Assembly: GCA_003278255.1 (NCBI GenBank)
Contig: QCFZ01000003.1
Span: 1 to 55,449 of the forward strand
Length of the DNA stretch: 55,449 nucleotides
Origin: Prochlorococcus sp. AG-363-O15
GTDB taxonomy: Bacteria; Cyanobacteriota; Cyanobacteriia; PCC-6307; Cyanobiaceae
Direction of reading: 5' to 3'
In this document: piece by piece, positions 25,475-35,618 of the stretch
Layout: the number at the start of each line of letters is the position of its first letter
How positions within the stretch are numbered: position 1 is the stretch's first letter
Translations under genes and position numbers: made by a program
The notes under the pieces: model-generated
The model's database searches: none
What the model saw: the letters and a program-made list of their open reading frames with translations, nothing else
Told to the model about the DNA's origin: nothing

Positions 25475-26674
25475 TTACTCGATCAAATGTGTAATTGCTT
25501 GAGCAATTCTCTTTGCACCTCCCGCTTCACCTAACCTACTAAGTGCTTGAAATTTGCACTCATTTTGGAAATCTACATCCATTTCACTTAGATCCATTAC
25601 TTTCAGAATCAACCGAGAAGTATTTATAAACAATTTCTTATTTCCAGGACGGCCTTCTGCACAAAATACAGTTGGTCCCAACAGTCTGCGCTGAGCTTCT
25701 GCAAAAGATGCAGTAAATTGAGGCCCAAAACCAGGCATTTGAATAACTGGTTTAGCTAAACCTATTGCTTGCTCAGAAGCCGTTCCGGCCATAGACAACA
25801 AAAGATCACTACTCTGCAAAACTTTGGCAAAGGAATTTCTAAAAATATTGATTTTGCAATTGCCTTTTGTTAATTGATACGAAATATCATTATTGATATT
25901 AGACATTAGCTGCCAACCTTGAGTTGCAACTAATGTCTCAAGATTTTTGTTGTCCAAAGCATTAACTAATGCCATATTAAAAGATAAGGTTCTATTAGAT
26001 AAAGTCTTATTTGGCAAAAGCTCTATGACCCGAATTAATTGAAGTAGATTATTATCTAACTCAGGTCTCCTGCTGCCAGGTAAAAGACCCAAGCATACAT
26101 TTTCTTTATTGAAAGAAAATTCTTGGTTAAACACCGAGTCCATAAATGGATTACCCAAAAAATCAACTGCTCGAGACAATTGGAATCTCAAATCATCGGC
26201 TGTTAATTGATCTCTGCTATAGATTCCAAGAAATTGCTCACTAGACAAACATTGCTTACAAGGCCAAGGTAAACGCAATTTTCCTTCATAGTGGCTAGAA
26301 TAAGCAACTAAATAACTCACCACTGCATTACCTGTTAACCAAGTTGCACAAATAGGAATAATGTCTCCTATCGCAACTAAGAGATCATAGTTTTTACCAA
26401 CAAGAATTAGCTTGAAAAGTCGCCTAAGTAAATAAAGCAATTGACCCTGAAAAAACTCAGTCAACCTTCCCTTTAAACTTGTATATCCAAGTCCACCTGT
26501 ACTGAATTCCTGAGTATTTCCAATAATTTCTATACCCTCATCAGAATAAGAATAGCCATTTCCTACCAAAGGTAAAGAGCATACTTCATGTCCATATTTC
26601 CTAAGGCACTTTCCTATCAAAGACCCTGAAAGATCTTCTCCATGACCATTACTTACAAGAAGTATTTTGGCCAA
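25475..26674 (-). CDS. Lipid-A-disaccharide-synthase-related protein (TIGR03492-type)
   Basis: GT-B-fold protein of 399 residues related to LpxB. The N-terminus reads ILLVSNGHGEDLSG, which is characteristic of the cyanobacterial LpxB-related group, and the C-terminal half has LSMAGTASEQAIGLAKPVIQMPGFGPQFT, the sugar-nucleotide site region. True LpxB makes the lipid A disaccharide; the activity of this group is not established. It is preceded by a TPR gene (2-nt gap) and followed by a small membrane protein. Confidence 0.75.
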   Translation of the reverse strand: MAKILLVSNGHGEDLSGSLIGKCLRKYGHEVCSLPLVGNGYSYSDEGIEIIGNTQEFSTGGLGYTSLKGRLTEFFQGQLLYLLRRLFKLILVGKNYDLLVAIGDIIPICATWLTGNAVVSYLVAYSSHYEGKLRLPWPCKQCLSSEQFLGIYSRDQLTADDLRFQLSRAVDFLGNPFMDSVFNQEFSFNKENVCLGLLPGSRRPELDNNLLQLIRVIELLPNKTLSNRTLSFNMALVNALDNKNLETLVATQGWQLMSNINNDISYQLTKGNCKINIFRNSFAKVLQSSDLLLSMAGTASEQAIGLAKPVIQMPGFGPQFTASFAEAQRRLLGPTVFCAEGRPGNKKLFINTSRLILKVMDLSEMDVDFQNECKFQALSRLGEAGGAKRIAQAITHLIE

Positions 26675-26675
26675 T

Positions 26676-27107
26676 TCAAAACCCCAGCCATTGTTGAATT
26701 TTCTGTAAAGATTCCCAATGGGGTTTGCGATCTAAACCATCAGCTATTGAACTTATCAATTCTTTCTTGATTTCTGGAACTGCTATTGCAACTCTTTTAA
26801 CAAATTCGATCTGATCTCTAACACCTTTTGAATTTGTCTCTAACAATGCCAAGCTCAAATTAATTCTGGCTTGAGGATCCTGTCCATTAAGTCTCACGGC
26901 CGTACGAGCTGATCGAAGAGCCTCTTCTGGCTTGTCACAAAGCAATTGCAGCCAAGCCAGACAAGTCCAACCAGCTGATTGAGTTGGTGCTGAAGCGGTT
27001 ATTGCTTCGAAGTCCTTAATCAGTTCATGGGCTTCGACCCCAGACTGATAACGAGACATAGCCTTGTCAAAAACACTCTCTTCTGTGGACTCCATCGGAT
27101 AAGACAA
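26676..27107 (-). CDS. Small TPR-like protein
   Basis: 143 residues, soluble, with one good tetratricopeptide unit (about 49-82, GWTCLAWLQLLCDKPEEALR) and a weaker following one (ARINLSLALLETNSKGV). No signal peptide. It begins 48 nt after the iscA-like gene and ends 2 nt before the LpxB-related gene. Its partner is unknown. Confidence 0.7.
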   Translation of the reverse strand: MSYPMESTEESVFDKAMSRYQSGVEAHELIKDFEAITASAPTQSAGWTCLAWLQLLCDKPEEALRSARTAVRLNGQDPQARINLSLALLETNSKGVRDQIEFVKRVAIAVPEIKKELISSIADGLDRKPHWESLQKIQQWLGF

Positions 27108-27154
27108 AAAAACTCAGCAACATTCAGATTCCCATGCTGTGGAATTTTTTCAAT

Positions 27155-27547
27155 TCAGACGGCAAAAGAACTTCCACACCCACATGTTTGTGTTGCATTG
27201 GGATTGGTGAAATTAAATCCCCCACCAATCAGTTCAGTACTGAAATCCAACTGCATTCCATAGATGTAAAGAAGACTCTTAGGATCACAAACAACTTTGA
27301 ATGAATCTCCTCCAGGAGCTTTGTATTCATAAACTTCATCATCTTTTTGCTTGTCCGAGGAGTCGACAAAATCCATTGTGTAACTCATTCCACTACATCC
27401 ACCTGAGCGAACACCCACGCGTAAGACCTGATCTTGGCCCTGCTCCCTACAAAGCTTGGCTAATTGCTTCATAGCATTGTCGGTAATCAAAATCCCCTTA
27501 CCGTCTCTTGCAGTATGGGTAATAGCAGTGGAGATGGGGCTAGTCAT
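27155..27547 (-). CDS. IscA/SufA-type iron-sulfur carrier protein
   Basis: A-type scaffold or carrier for Fe-S cluster assembly. All three ligand cysteines are present: Cys51 in GGCSGMSY and Cys122/Cys124 in TCGCGSSF. Of the 130 residues, about 18 form an N-terminal tail before [11 protein letters not shown]. It is divergent from crtQ. Whether it is the IscA or SufA orthologue cannot be settled here. Confidence 0.92.
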   Translation of the reverse strand: MTSPISTAITHTARDGKGILITDNAMKQLAKLCREQGQDQVLRVGVRSGGCSGMSYTMDFVDSSDKQKDDEVYEYKAPGGDSFKVVCDPKSLLYIYGMQLDFSTELIGGGFNFTNPNATQTCGCGSSFAV

Positions 27548-27655
27548 GAATCAAGGCAAAGCCTGCAGCCACTTTATTCAGACTTATTGAATTTTGTCTT
27601 AAGCAATAATGAGCGAATTATTTATAGAGTCAGAAAGTTCTACTCTTCTAAGCGA

Positions 27656-29116
27656 GTGAAGGTTGCAATAGTTGGAGCTGGATTGGCTGGGTTAACGGCA
27701 GCGGTCGACCTGGTTGATGCAGGACATTCAGTTGATCTATATGAAGCCAGACCATTTCTAGGCGGAAAAGTTGGTAGTTGGGAAGATTCCGAAGGAAACC
27801 ATATTGAAATGGGGTTGCATGTTTTCTTTTTTAATTACGCAAATTTGTTTGCACTGATGCGCAAAGTTGGTGCAATAGACAATTTACTCTCCAAAGAACA
27901 TACACATTTATTCGTTAATAATGGAGGAGATTTGAGATCTCTAGATTTTCGATTTGCATTAGGAGCACCATTTAATGGGCTAAAAGCTTTTTTTACAACT
28001 CCTCAATTAAATTGGATTGACAAACTAAGAAATGCTCTAGCACTTGGCACAAGTCCAATAGTTCGAGGACTTGTAGATTACGAAGGAGCGATGAAAATAA
28101 TCAGAGAACTTGATGCAATAAGTTTTCAAGAATGGTTCCTTAGTCACGGTGGCAGCATGCACAGTATTAAAAGAATGTGGAATCCAATTGCTTATGCACT
28201 TGGATTTATTGATTGTGAGGCAATTTCTGCAAGATGCATGCTTACGATCTTCATGATGTTTGCAGCTCGTACTGAAGCTTCAAAATTAAATTTACTCAAA
28301 GGCTCTCCACATCGTTGGCTAACAAAACCAATTTTGGATTACATTCAAGCCAAAGGAGGAAAACTGCATCTTCGCCATCGTGTAAAAGAAATTCATTACG
28401 AAGACACTGAATCACCATTAGTAACTGGAATCACACTAAAAACACCTGAGGGGGAAGTGACAATCAAAGCAGATAAATATCTAGCTGCTTGCGACGTTCC
28501 AGGTATTCAAAAATTAATACCAAAAGGATGGAGACGCTTTGATCAGTTTGAAGCAATTTATAAACTAAAAGCTGTTCCAGTTGCCACCGTTCAACTTAGA
28601 TACAATGGATGGGTTACCGAACTGAAAGATCAAACTTCATGCAAAAACACTGAATCACCCTGTGGGCTGGACAATCTTCTATATACAGCAGATGCAGACT
28701 TTAGTTGCTTTGCAGATTTAGCGCTAACTAGTCCCGAAGATTATAGGAAGAACGGATTAGGTTCTTTACTTCAATGTGTACTTACTCCAGGAGATCCATG
28801 GATTACAAAATCTGTAGAGCAAATTGTTACTCATACAGATAAGCAAGTTCGAGAACTTTTTCCATCTTCTCGGTCGCTAAACTTGATTTGGAGCAATGTA
28901 GTTAAGCTTGCTCAGTCGCTATACGAAGAAGCTCCTGGCATGGAGGTGTTTAGGCCTAACCAATCCACACCAATAAACAATTTCTTCTTGGCAGGGAGTT
29001 ATACAAGACAAGATTATATTGATTCTATGGAAGGTGCCACAATGAGTGGTCATCTAGCAGCTGCAGCAATCCTTAAAAGGAGTGCTTCTCTAGCAATTAA
29101 TTCATCAGTCGCTTAA
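27656..29116 (+). CDS. crtQ: Zeta-carotene desaturase
   Basis: Flavin-dependent desaturase that converts zeta-carotene to lycopene in carotenoid synthesis. With GTG at 27656 the protein is 486 residues, the usual length, and starts right at the FAD motif [16 protein letters not shown]. The open frame reaches back to 27464, but those 64 codons run across the divergent iscA start and have no family counterpart. [22 protein letters not shown] and the C-terminal [17 protein letters not shown] block mark the ZDS group. It is followed 3 nt later by an SRPBCC gene. Confidence 0.9.
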   Translation: MKVAIVGAGLAGLTAAVDLVDAGHSVDLYEARPFLGGKVGSWEDSEGNHIEMGLHVFFFNYANLFALMRKVGAIDNLLSKEHTHLFVNNGGDLRSLDFRFALGAPFNGLKAFFTTPQLNWIDKLRNALALGTSPIVRGLVDYEGAMKIIRELDAISFQEWFLSHGGSMHSIKRMWNPIAYALGFIDCEAISARCMLTIFMMFAARTEASKLNLLKGSPHRWLTKPILDYIQAKGGKLHLRHRVKEIHYEDTESPLVTGITLKTPEGEVTIKADKYLAACDVPGIQKLIPKGWRRFDQFEAIYKLKAVPVATVQLRYNGWVTELKDQTSCKNTESPCGLDNLLYTADADFSCFADLALTSPEDYRKNGLGSLLQCVLTPGDPWITKSVEQIVTHTDKQVRELFPSSRSLNLIWSNVVKLAQSLYEEAPGMEVFRPNQSTPINNFFLAGSYTRQDYIDSMEGATMSGHLAAAAILKRSASLAINSSVA

Positions 29117-29119
29117 AAC

Positions 29120-29587
29120 ATGGGACGCTGGCTTGAACACACGGTCATTAGTAATATCCAAGCTCCTGTTGATCAGGTTTGGAAAGTATGGAGTGACTTA
29201 GAAGCAATGCCACTCTGGATGAGTTGGATAGAGTCTGTTAGACCAATAGATGAATCAACCAAAACACTTCCTGATTTAACGGAATGGACTTTGGCTGCTA
29301 ATGGATTTCGATTTAAATGGAAAGCAAAAATTCTTGAACGTATAGAAGCACAAAAACTTAATTGGGAATCAGTCGGAGGTCTTCCTACAAAAGGATGTGT
29401 ACGCTTTTACCCAGAAACAGAAACAAAGACAACGGTCAAATTAATTGTTAGCTATGAATTACCAAAAGTCATAGCACCACTAATGGAAGCTAATATTTTG
29501 GGAGGCATGGTTACCAATGAACTGCAAGCCAATCTCAATAGATTTAAAGATCTAGTCGAAAGTGGTTACGCCAATACAAAAACTTAG
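29120..29587 (+). CDS. SRPBCC (START-like/polyketide cyclase) family protein
   Basis: 155 residues with the helix-grip ligand-binding pattern: HTVISNIQAPVDQVWKVWSDLEAMPLWMSWIESV at the N-terminus and a closing amphipathic helix (LQANLNRFKDLVES). Such proteins bind hydrophobic ligands. Its place 3 nt downstream of crtQ suggests a part in carotenoid handling, but this is inference from location. No membrane segment is seen. Confidence 0.85.
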   Translation: MGRWLEHTVISNIQAPVDQVWKVWSDLEAMPLWMSWIESVRPIDESTKTLPDLTEWTLAANGFRFKWKAKILERIEAQKLNWESVGGLPTKGCVRFYPETETKTTVKLIVSYELPKVIAPLMEANILGGMVTNELQANLNRFKDLVESGYANTKT

Positions 29588-29652
29588 ATCTGAAATGATC
29601 AATATAGACACTACTAGAAAATGGATTTACCCTATAGTTGAACAATTAAAAG

Positions 29653-30474
29653 TCAATCTTTTTTGCCAATTGCTAACAAACAAGCTTTGATCAGACCTTG
29701 GACATCATGAGTAACAGCTTCGTTATCTACTCGTGAAAAATACTTAGTACAACTAATACTTGTCTGAGGTCCGATAGAGACCAATTTCACGCCAGTTAGT
29801 TTTAATAACCAATCACTACCAAAGCGTTTCTGCATCAATTTTGCAGTATGTGCTGCTGTTTTACCACTAGCAAAAGCAATAGCATTTACTGTTCCATTAT
29901 CTAAAGCAATTGCTGTACGCTCTGGTATCTCTTGGGGACACGAAGATTCATAAGCAGCGACTTCCACTACATGTGCTCCTGCTTTACCAAAAGCTTCTGC
30001 CAAGATCGTACGGCCTCCACTCTGAACTCTGGGCACAAGCATCTTCAAACCCCATCCAGATACTGGGAAATTCTTAATAAGGCTATCTGCAACAAATTGC
30101 GGAGGAACAAAATCTAATTTTGCCCCAAGTTGTTCAAGATGCATTGCTGTTTTATGGCCTACTGCAGCAATCTTGAGACTATTTGGAAGAGATGCCAAAG
30201 TCTTTCCTAGTAGTTTCAATCTTTTTTCAACAGCAGATACACCATTACTACTAGAGAAAATTAACCAATGAAATGTTTCTATGTCTCGCAAAGCATCATC
30301 AAGAGGTCCCCATTCATCAGGCGGACCAATTACTAATGCAGGCAGATCTAACACAGATACTCCTTCTTTATTTAATAACAGATGAGCCTCACTCTGTTTA
30401 TCCTGAGAACGAGTGACAACAACAGTCTTTCCAGCGAAGCACAATTTTTCATCATCACTATTAGTACTTTTCAT
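29653..30474 (-). CDS. hemD: Uroporphyrinogen-III synthase
   Basis: Closes and inverts ring D of hydroxymethylbilane in tetrapyrrole synthesis, feeding haem and chlorophyll. The 273 residues show the weakly conserved two-domain HemD pattern: VVVTRSQDKQSEA at the start, LIFSSSNGVSAVEKRL, and AIAFASGKTAAHTAKL then VSIGPQTS near the end. It follows the GT2-TPR gene by 2 nt in a minus-strand operon. Confidence 0.88.
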   Translation of the reverse strand: MKSTNSDDEKLCFAGKTVVVTRSQDKQSEAHLLLNKEGVSVLDLPALVIGPPDEWGPLDDALRDIETFHWLIFSSSNGVSAVEKRLKLLGKTLASLPNSLKIAAVGHKTAMHLEQLGAKLDFVPPQFVADSLIKNFPVSGWGLKMLVPRVQSGGRTILAEAFGKAGAHVVEVAAYESSCPQEIPERTAIALDNGTVNAIAFASGKTAAHTAKLMQKRFGSDWLLKLTGVKLVSIGPQTSISCTKYFSRVDNEAVTHDVQGLIKACLLAIGKKD

Positions 30475-30476
30475 GG

Positions 30477-31667
30477 CTAATCTAGTTTAACCATTCCATT
30501 CAGTTGAAGTTTCAATTCATTCACCTCTGAGATACGACCTTGTTTTTTTAACAACCTAATTGTATAATTAAAATCTTTCCTTGCCTCTGTAATATTTCCT
30601 AGCAAGAATCTTGTTAATGCCAAATTCTGATATGACTCGACATGATTTGGGTTTAATTCTATAGCCTTCAAATAAGCACTCAAAGCTAAATCAAGATCGT
30701 CTGATCGACGATACATTAGGCCAAGATTGTACCAAATCAAGGGAACCTCAGGAGCCTTATCTGCGGCAGCTTTATTTAAAGCAATCGCTTGCTTTAAATC
30801 TCCTCTCTGCATTAACAAAGAAGCTAAGTTAAGAACAGCACCTAAAGTTGCTCTACCATCTATCGGAACCGTCAAAGCTTCTGAATAAGCTCTAATTGCT
30901 GCCTCGGGTTCAGATGGAGTCAATGCTATGCCTAGATGAAAAAGAAGTTCATATTTCTCATTCGTATGAGTATCTTGCAAATGATTCAAACCAACGTTAA
31001 GAAGTTCTAGACCACAATTAACATTTCCTTCTAAAATTTCTAGAGCACCTAATTTGGCACATGCATAAGGATCTCCAGGATGGGACTTGAGCCAATCTTC
31101 CATTGCATTTCTAAGCCGTTCAGCCTTATGCTTTTTATCTAGAAATTCTTGTCGATATCCTTCATGTGTAAGAGCGGGTTTAGAACAATCAACAACTCTC
31201 CATTTAGGTTCGAAATTAAGCAGATCATTCACACTATCATCAATAATAGAATGATAAGGTCTATTCCATTTTATTTTGGGGTGGCTCCTAAAAAGACGAC
31301 TCACACTTGAATAGGGAGCCATACTTGCACCATGTTCATAACGCAACAAATTAATCAGGATTACATCTTCAAGTGACATCAATGCATTTAATTCAGGTAT
31401 GCATTGATGATTTAGTTTTTCATCTGCATCAAGTACCAATATCCAATCCCCTTTAACAAATTTCATTGCTTCATTGCGAGCCGGGGCAAAATCACCAGGC
31501 CAAGACAAATTCTCAACTCTTGCTCCAGCAGCTTTAGCAATATCAACTGTTAAGTCAGTGGAACCAGTATCTACAACAACCATTTCATCAACAAAATCTT
31601 TTACTGAATCCAAACAAGCTCCTAAAAAGGCCTCCTCATTACGAACAATCATCGAAAGACTTAGCAT
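30477..31667 (-). CDS. Family 2 glycosyltransferase with C-terminal TPR repeats
   Basis: 396-residue soluble protein. The GT2 domain covers about 1-220 with LSLSMIVRNEEAFLGACLDS, VVDTGSTD and the metal-binding DADEKL (near 80). TPR repeats fill the remainder: LFHLGIALTPSEPEAAIRAYSEAL, then LNLASLLMQRGDLKQAIAL, LGLMYRRSDDLDLALSAYLKAI and NLALTRFLLGNITEARKDF. The combination is common in bacteria that glycosylate surface proteins, but acceptor and sugar are unknown. It is encoded in the nagZ-hemD operon. Confidence 0.85.
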   Translation of the reverse strand: MLSLSMIVRNEEAFLGACLDSVKDFVDEMVVVDTGSTDLTVDIAKAAGARVENLSWPGDFAPARNEAMKFVKGDWILVLDADEKLNHQCIPELNALMSLEDVILINLLRYEHGASMAPYSSVSRLFRSHPKIKWNRPYHSIIDDSVNDLLNFEPKWRVVDCSKPALTHEGYRQEFLDKKHKAERLRNAMEDWLKSHPGDPYACAKLGALEILEGNVNCGLELLNVGLNHLQDTHTNEKYELLFHLGIALTPSEPEAAIRAYSEALTVPIDGRATLGAVLNLASLLMQRGDLKQAIALNKAAADKAPEVPLIWYNLGLMYRRSDDLDLALSAYLKAIELNPNHVESYQNLALTRFLLGNITEARKDFNYTIRLLKKQGRISEVNELKLQLNGMVKLD

Positions 31668-31702
31668 TCAACAGAGCAATGTCTTAATAAATTCTATATG
31701 AC

Positions 31703-33361
31703 TTAATCCGTGAACGCCTGAAAGAAATTATCCTTAATTGATATCAATGAATTGTTATTTCCAAATAAAGTTGATATTGCTTTTGTTTGTGCTTCATAAA
31801 TCTGACCAGGTGTATAGGCAGAAGGGATAGAACTGTGTAGAACTTCGATGATTTTTTGCCATAAATAAGGGTTTCCATAAACCACCAAACCTGCCAAAAG
31901 CTGTGCTTTTTGAAGTTGCTGAATGGCTTTAACCCAAGGTTCTTGATTATCTCTTGTACCCTTAAAAGGATTACCTCTCATAAAAATTTGGAGAAAAATA
32001 GGACCTTTTTGAAATCTATCTAAATCCAACGGTTCATCTGAATTATTTCGCCATGGAGAAATGCCGAAATAATGAACGATAGTAGTCTTATATCCAAAGT
32101 TTTCTGGTAAAAATAATGATGGAGATTTATTCCCTAATAATGAATTAGGCATAATGCTATCAATTCTAATAAGATTAACCCCTTCTTCAACTTTTTCCAC
32201 AGGCCCTGGATTACGTATAACCAAAGATTGCTTTACAAGTTCATTAACAAGTCTTCGATCTTCTTTCTCTTCAATGACAGATAAGTCTAGTTGAGATCTA
32301 ATTAATTGTTGTTTTTTATCAGTGAATTCTTTTGCTCCAATCTTTGCAAGTGCATTAGTTCTACGCTCGAGTGATTCTTGAAGTCTTTGAATTGGAATCT
32401 TTTCAGAAATCAATGCCTGGCAAATCGCATCAATTGCCTTTTCTACATCGCTAGGCATAAGAATCAAGTCAGCACCAGCAGCAAAAGCCATAATAGAAGC
32501 TTTCTCAATTCCATAATTTTTAGTAATTGCCTTCATAGAGAGTGCATCTGTTACCACTAACCCTTTGAAACCAAGCTGATTACGTAACAACTCTGTGGTC
32601 AGAGAAAAAGAAAGTGTGGCGGGATTATATGCATCTATATTCGTTAATAATAAATGCCCTGTCATTACACTATCAACACCTTCATCAATTAAATCTTTAA
32701 AAGGAATCAACTCAAACTCCTTCAATAGTGATAATTCAGAATCAATAATTGGTAATTGAAGATGTGAATCTACACTAGTATTACCATGGCCTGGGAAATG
32801 CTTCGCACAAGTTAAAACTTTCTGAGAAGAAATACCGCGTTGAAATGCCTTCGCAAGAACAGATACTGACAATGAGTCTTCTCCCCATGCCCTAACATTT
32901 ATCACAGGATTATTTATATTATTGTTAATATCACAAACAGGTGCTAAAACCCAATTTAGCCCACAGATTTTAGCTTGCCTACCAATACAACGTCCGTAAT
33001 TCTCAGCTAGTTCAATAGCATCATCAGGATTATTCTTATAAATTTGGCCAACAGACATTGGTGGCAATAGTGTTGTCCCGCCAGAGAATCTCTGGCCGAT
33101 CCCTTCTTCAACATCAGCACAAAAAAGAAGAGGCTTATTCGACCATTGTTGAATCAAATTAGTTCTATGTTCTAATTCAATTGTTGTACCTCCAAAGAGA
33201 ATCACACCCCCTACACCCTCTTCCATACATCTCCTTAATTCTAAATTCGTTAACTCCCACTGTGGATATTCTCTTTGTGAATCAGTTGCATGACCACTAG
33301 CTCGGACAATAATTAATTCCGCAACTTTATTTTTCAGACCAACAAGGTCTTTTTCTATCAT
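31703..33361 (-). CDS. Glycoside hydrolase family 3, beta-N-acetylhexosaminidase type (NagZ-like)
   Basis: Removes N-acetylglucosamine from cell-wall muropeptides during recycling, by family. The NagZ His-loop [18 protein letters not shown] and the catalytic-Asp block [13 protein letters not shown] are present, with [17 protein letters not shown]. At 552 residues it is longer than single-domain NagZ (about 340) because of a C-terminal region of about 200 residues resembling the GH3 second domain. Its start overlaps the rbfA stop by 4 nt. Confidence 0.85.
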   Translation of the reverse strand: MIEKDLVGLKNKVAELIIVRASGHATDSQREYPQWELTNLELRRCMEEGVGGVILFGGTTIELEHRTNLIQQWSNKPLLFCADVEEGIGQRFSGGTTLLPPMSVGQIYKNNPDDAIELAENYGRCIGRQAKICGLNWVLAPVCDINNNINNPVINVRAWGEDSLSVSVLAKAFQRGISSQKVLTCAKHFPGHGNTSVDSHLQLPIIDSELSLLKEFELIPFKDLIDEGVDSVMTGHLLLTNIDAYNPATLSFSLTTELLRNQLGFKGLVVTDALSMKAITKNYGIEKASIMAFAAGADLILMPSDVEKAIDAICQALISEKIPIQRLQESLERRTNALAKIGAKEFTDKKQQLIRSQLDLSVIEEKEDRRLVNELVKQSLVIRNPGPVEKVEEGVNLIRIDSIMPNSLLGNKSPSLFLPENFGYKTTIVHYFGISPWRNNSDEPLDLDRFQKGPIFLQIFMRGNPFKGTRDNQEPWVKAIQQLQKAQLLAGLVVYGNPYLWQKIIEVLHSSIPSAYTPGQIYEAQTKAISTLFGNNNSLISIKDNFFQAFTD

Positions 33362-33756
33362 AAGTCTTCATCCTTATCCAACTGATTATCTTGCATATCT
33401 TTTCTTTCTGTTTCAAGTTTAGTTAATAGGCTTAATACTGAATGGCCTCTTTCGATGCCTCGATCTAATTGAAAAACTAATTCAGGAGATCGACGCATTT
33501 TTAATCTCCTTCCTATCTCACCACGAATATATTTACTTGCACCATTTAAACCAGCAACAACTTCATCTTTTTCTATTTGTTCTCCATAAACACTTACAAA
33601 TATTTTGCAATGTTGCAAATCTCCAGAGACCTCTACTTCAGTAATGCTGGTCATTCCTTGATGAACCCTTTCATCACGAATGCCATTAATCAACAAATCA
33701 CTAATTTCGCGACGAATTAATGCCGCAACTCTTGCCACTCTTCGTCCTTGTGCCAT
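33358..33756 (-). CDS. rbfA: Ribosome-binding factor A
   Basis: KH-like protein that binds the 30S subunit for 16S rRNA maturation. The 132 residues show [17 protein letters not shown] at the start and [17 protein letters not shown] near the end of the domain. About 20 extra Lys/Asp-rich residues form a tail. It sits 2 nt after a DUF751 gene and overlaps nagZ. Confidence 0.92.
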   Translation of the reverse strand: MAQGRRVARVAALIRREISDLLINGIRDERVHQGMTSITEVEVSGDLQHCKIFVSVYGEQIEKDEVVAGLNGASKYIRGEIGRRLKMRRSPELVFQLDRGIERGHSVLSLLTKLETERKDMQDNQLDKDEDL

Positions 33757-33758
33757 AC

Positions 33759-33974
33759 CTATGTCATTGCAGTTGGAAACACCATTGCTCGCAGCACAAG
33801 AAAAAGAGTAATCAACCCGCTAACCAAAGCTGAAACCAAGAAAACTGCCGTCACTGGATTTTTACTTCGCCTAACTAAAGGTTCCAGTACAGCTGCAAAC
33901 ACTCCCAAGACAATGGTAATCAGGTATTTGGGATACCGAGACACATTGGCAAAAAATTCACCCATTGAATTCAC
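33759..33974 (-). CDS. ycf33: DUF751/Ycf33 small membrane protein
   Basis: 71 residues with two hydrophobic segments. [21 protein letters not shown] and the end LFLVLRAMV match the Ycf33/DUF751 family found in cyanobacteria and plastids, whose role is unknown. A second Met three codons in (MGEFFANV) is a possible start. It heads the rbfA operon and diverges from the GST gene. Confidence 0.75.
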   Translation of the reverse strand: MNSMGEFFANVSRYPKYLITIVLGVFAAVLEPLVRRSKNPVTAVFLVSALVSGLITLFLVLRAMVFPTAMT

Positions 33975-34024
33975 TAAAAGTTCACTTTGCTAGCTACTCT
34001 GCCTGTCTTTTGGCGAAGCATGCC

Positions 34025-34750
34025 ATGTTGGAGTTACATCAATTCCGTCATTCATCATTCTGCCTAAAGGTAAGAATGGTTCTTAAAGCCAAAAGGCTTA
34101 GTTACAAAGTTGTCGAAATCACACCTGGCTTGGGTCAATTTGCCATTTTTCGCATGACAGGCCAAAAACAAGTGCCTGTCTTAGTTGATGGAGAAAACGT
34201 CATCCCAGACTCAAGCGCGATAATTAGACACTTAGAAACCCTCTACCCTCACCCACAGCTAATCCCAGAGGACCCCAAGCAAGTTGCTCAAGTTCATCTG
34301 ATAGAAGATTGGGCCGATACAACAATGGCCAATGGTGCTCGAACGGCTCTTCTGCAAGCAGCGGCAGTGGATTCAGAATTACGTAAAGCTCTTTTACCTG
34401 AAGAATTACCAATCCCAATTCGTGGAGTAATTGCTGACATCCCATGCGGATTTGTCAATGGGATGTCAGAACTGATTAGTCAAAATGACCAATCCCAATT
34501 AATGGAAAGCCTCATAAAATTATCCAAATCAATTTCATGCAGCAACTGGCTTGTGGGCAATGAAATGTCATTTGCAGACTTAGCTGTTGCAGCACAACTT
34601 TCTTTACTAAAGTTCCCATCATCATCAGGGTCAGATTTATCAGGCAAAGGATGTCCAGGTTTCATAGACAATCCTCAACTTGAAACTCTGTTTAATTGGC
34701 GTGATTCTATTGAACTTTCTCTACTCAAGAATTCTCCTTCTGAACATTAA
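34025..34750 (+). CDS. Glutathione S-transferase-like protein
   Basis: GST-fold protein, 241 residues from ATG 34025. The frame extends 20 codons further upstream, but that part overlaps the divergent DUF751 start and the thioredoxin-like domain begins exactly at MLELHQFRHSSFCLKVRM. The glutathione-site blocks QVPVLVDGENVIPDSSAI and the C-terminal helical domain with WLVGNEMSFADLAVAAQL are present. Substrate unknown. The active-site region has FCLK in place of a classical Ser/Tyr. Confidence 0.88.
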   Translation: MLELHQFRHSSFCLKVRMVLKAKRLSYKVVEITPGLGQFAIFRMTGQKQVPVLVDGENVIPDSSAIIRHLETLYPHPQLIPEDPKQVAQVHLIEDWADTTMANGARTALLQAAAVDSELRKALLPEELPIPIRGVIADIPCGFVNGMSELISQNDQSQLMESLIKLSKSISCSNWLVGNEMSFADLAVAAQLSLLKFPSSSGSDLSGKGCPGFIDNPQLETLFNWRDSIELSLLKNSPSEH

Positions 34751-34753
34751 GTA

Positions 34754-35011
34754 ATGATACATCCAATCATTCATGCTTGTGATCATTATGTAGTTCTTGA
34801 ACCGGGGGAAAAAGATCAAATCTTGACTGCTGATGAAACATTAAAATGGTTAGTATATTGGTTAACTAAGCTTGATAAACCACCTAAAGATTTAGAAGTT
34901 TATTCATCATTTAATGATGCTGCTCAACACTTACTTGACACTGCATGCTCTTTAGAAATCAAATCTGGTTTTAATATTGAGTGGTTTGCTGTTCGTTTAA
35001 ATCCTTGCTAG
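34754..35011 (+). CDS. CRR7 (chlororespiratory reduction 7) family protein
   Basis: 85 residues. HACDHYVVLEPGE at the start and AAQHLLDTACSLEIKSG, then EWFAVRLNP at the end, match the CRR7 family known from plants as needed for NDH-1 accumulation. In cyanobacteria the role is not settled. It sits 3 nt after the GST gene and ends 4 nt inside the aroK end (tail-to-tail). Family assignment is from remembered sequence patterns. Confidence 0.7.
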   Translation: MIHPIIHACDHYVVLEPGEKDQILTADETLKWLVYWLTKLDKPPKDLEVYSSFNDAAQHLLDTACSLEIKSGFNIEWFAVRLNPC

Positions 35012-35592
35012 GAACTAATTATTGAAGGCAATTTTTCTAAAATTTTAGAAGCAACTTCTTCTGGAGACTCTTCCTCAACTGTCACATGAAGATCAGCTTC
35101 TTTATAAAAAGAATTTCTTTCAGTCAATAACTTCTCAAATGCTTCTAAAGAATTATTTTTTGTTAGTAAAGGTCGCTTGACTTCATCTAATTGCAATCTT
35201 TGCCAAAGCCTGTCAGGACCGGGATCAATCCAAATCACAATTCCATGATGAAGAATGCCCCAATTCTCAAAATTTGTAACCACCCCTCCTCCTGTAGCCA
35301 CTACAAGTGAATGGTGTTGACCAATGTTGTTCAAAACTTGTTTTTCTATCTCTCTAAAAGCAATTTCTCCATCTTCTTCAAAGATCCTAGGTATAGATTT
35401 TCTGGCCAACTTTTCAACAACTACATCTAGATCGACAAAGCCATAAGACAATTGCTTTGCTAGTGGAGGGCCCGTTCGTGTCTTCCCAGATCCCATCATT
35501 CCAACTAGATAAAGATTGCTACCTGACAAAATTTGTCTGATTGAATCTGGGGCATGCAAGTCATTCATAAAACAAAAATGATTAGGGCTCAT
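35008..35592 (-). CDS. aroK: Shikimate kinase
   Basis: Phosphorylates shikimate in the aromatic amino acid pathway. The P-loop GMMGSGKT is at about 31-38, the shikimate-binding Asp is in FVDLDVVVE, and the TGGGVV block (about 96-101) is intact. Of the 194 residues, about 20 precede the fold, and a Met at residue 9 is an alternative start. Confidence 0.93.
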   Translation of the reverse strand: MSPNHFCFMNDLHAPDSIRQILSGSNLYLVGMMGSGKTRTGPPLAKQLSYGFVDLDVVVEKLARKSIPRIFEEDGEIAFREIEKQVLNNIGQHHSLVVATGGGVVTNFENWGILHHGIVIWIDPGPDRLWQRLQLDEVKRPLLTKNNSLEAFEKLLTERNSFYKEADLHVTVEEESPEEVASKILEKLPSIISS

Positions 35593-35618
35593 TAGGATGG
35601 CTCGGGGTATGAGCTTCC

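Noticed and set aside
27464-27655. 64-residue N-terminal extension of crtQ from the first codon in frame
   Set aside because: It overlaps the divergent iscA-like gene's start and has no counterpart in the desaturase family; the GTG at 27656 starts the FAD motif at the normal place.
33965-34024. 20-codon extension of the GST gene
   Set aside because: The thioredoxin-like domain begins at the ATG at 34025, and the extension overlaps the divergent DUF751 gene's 5' end.
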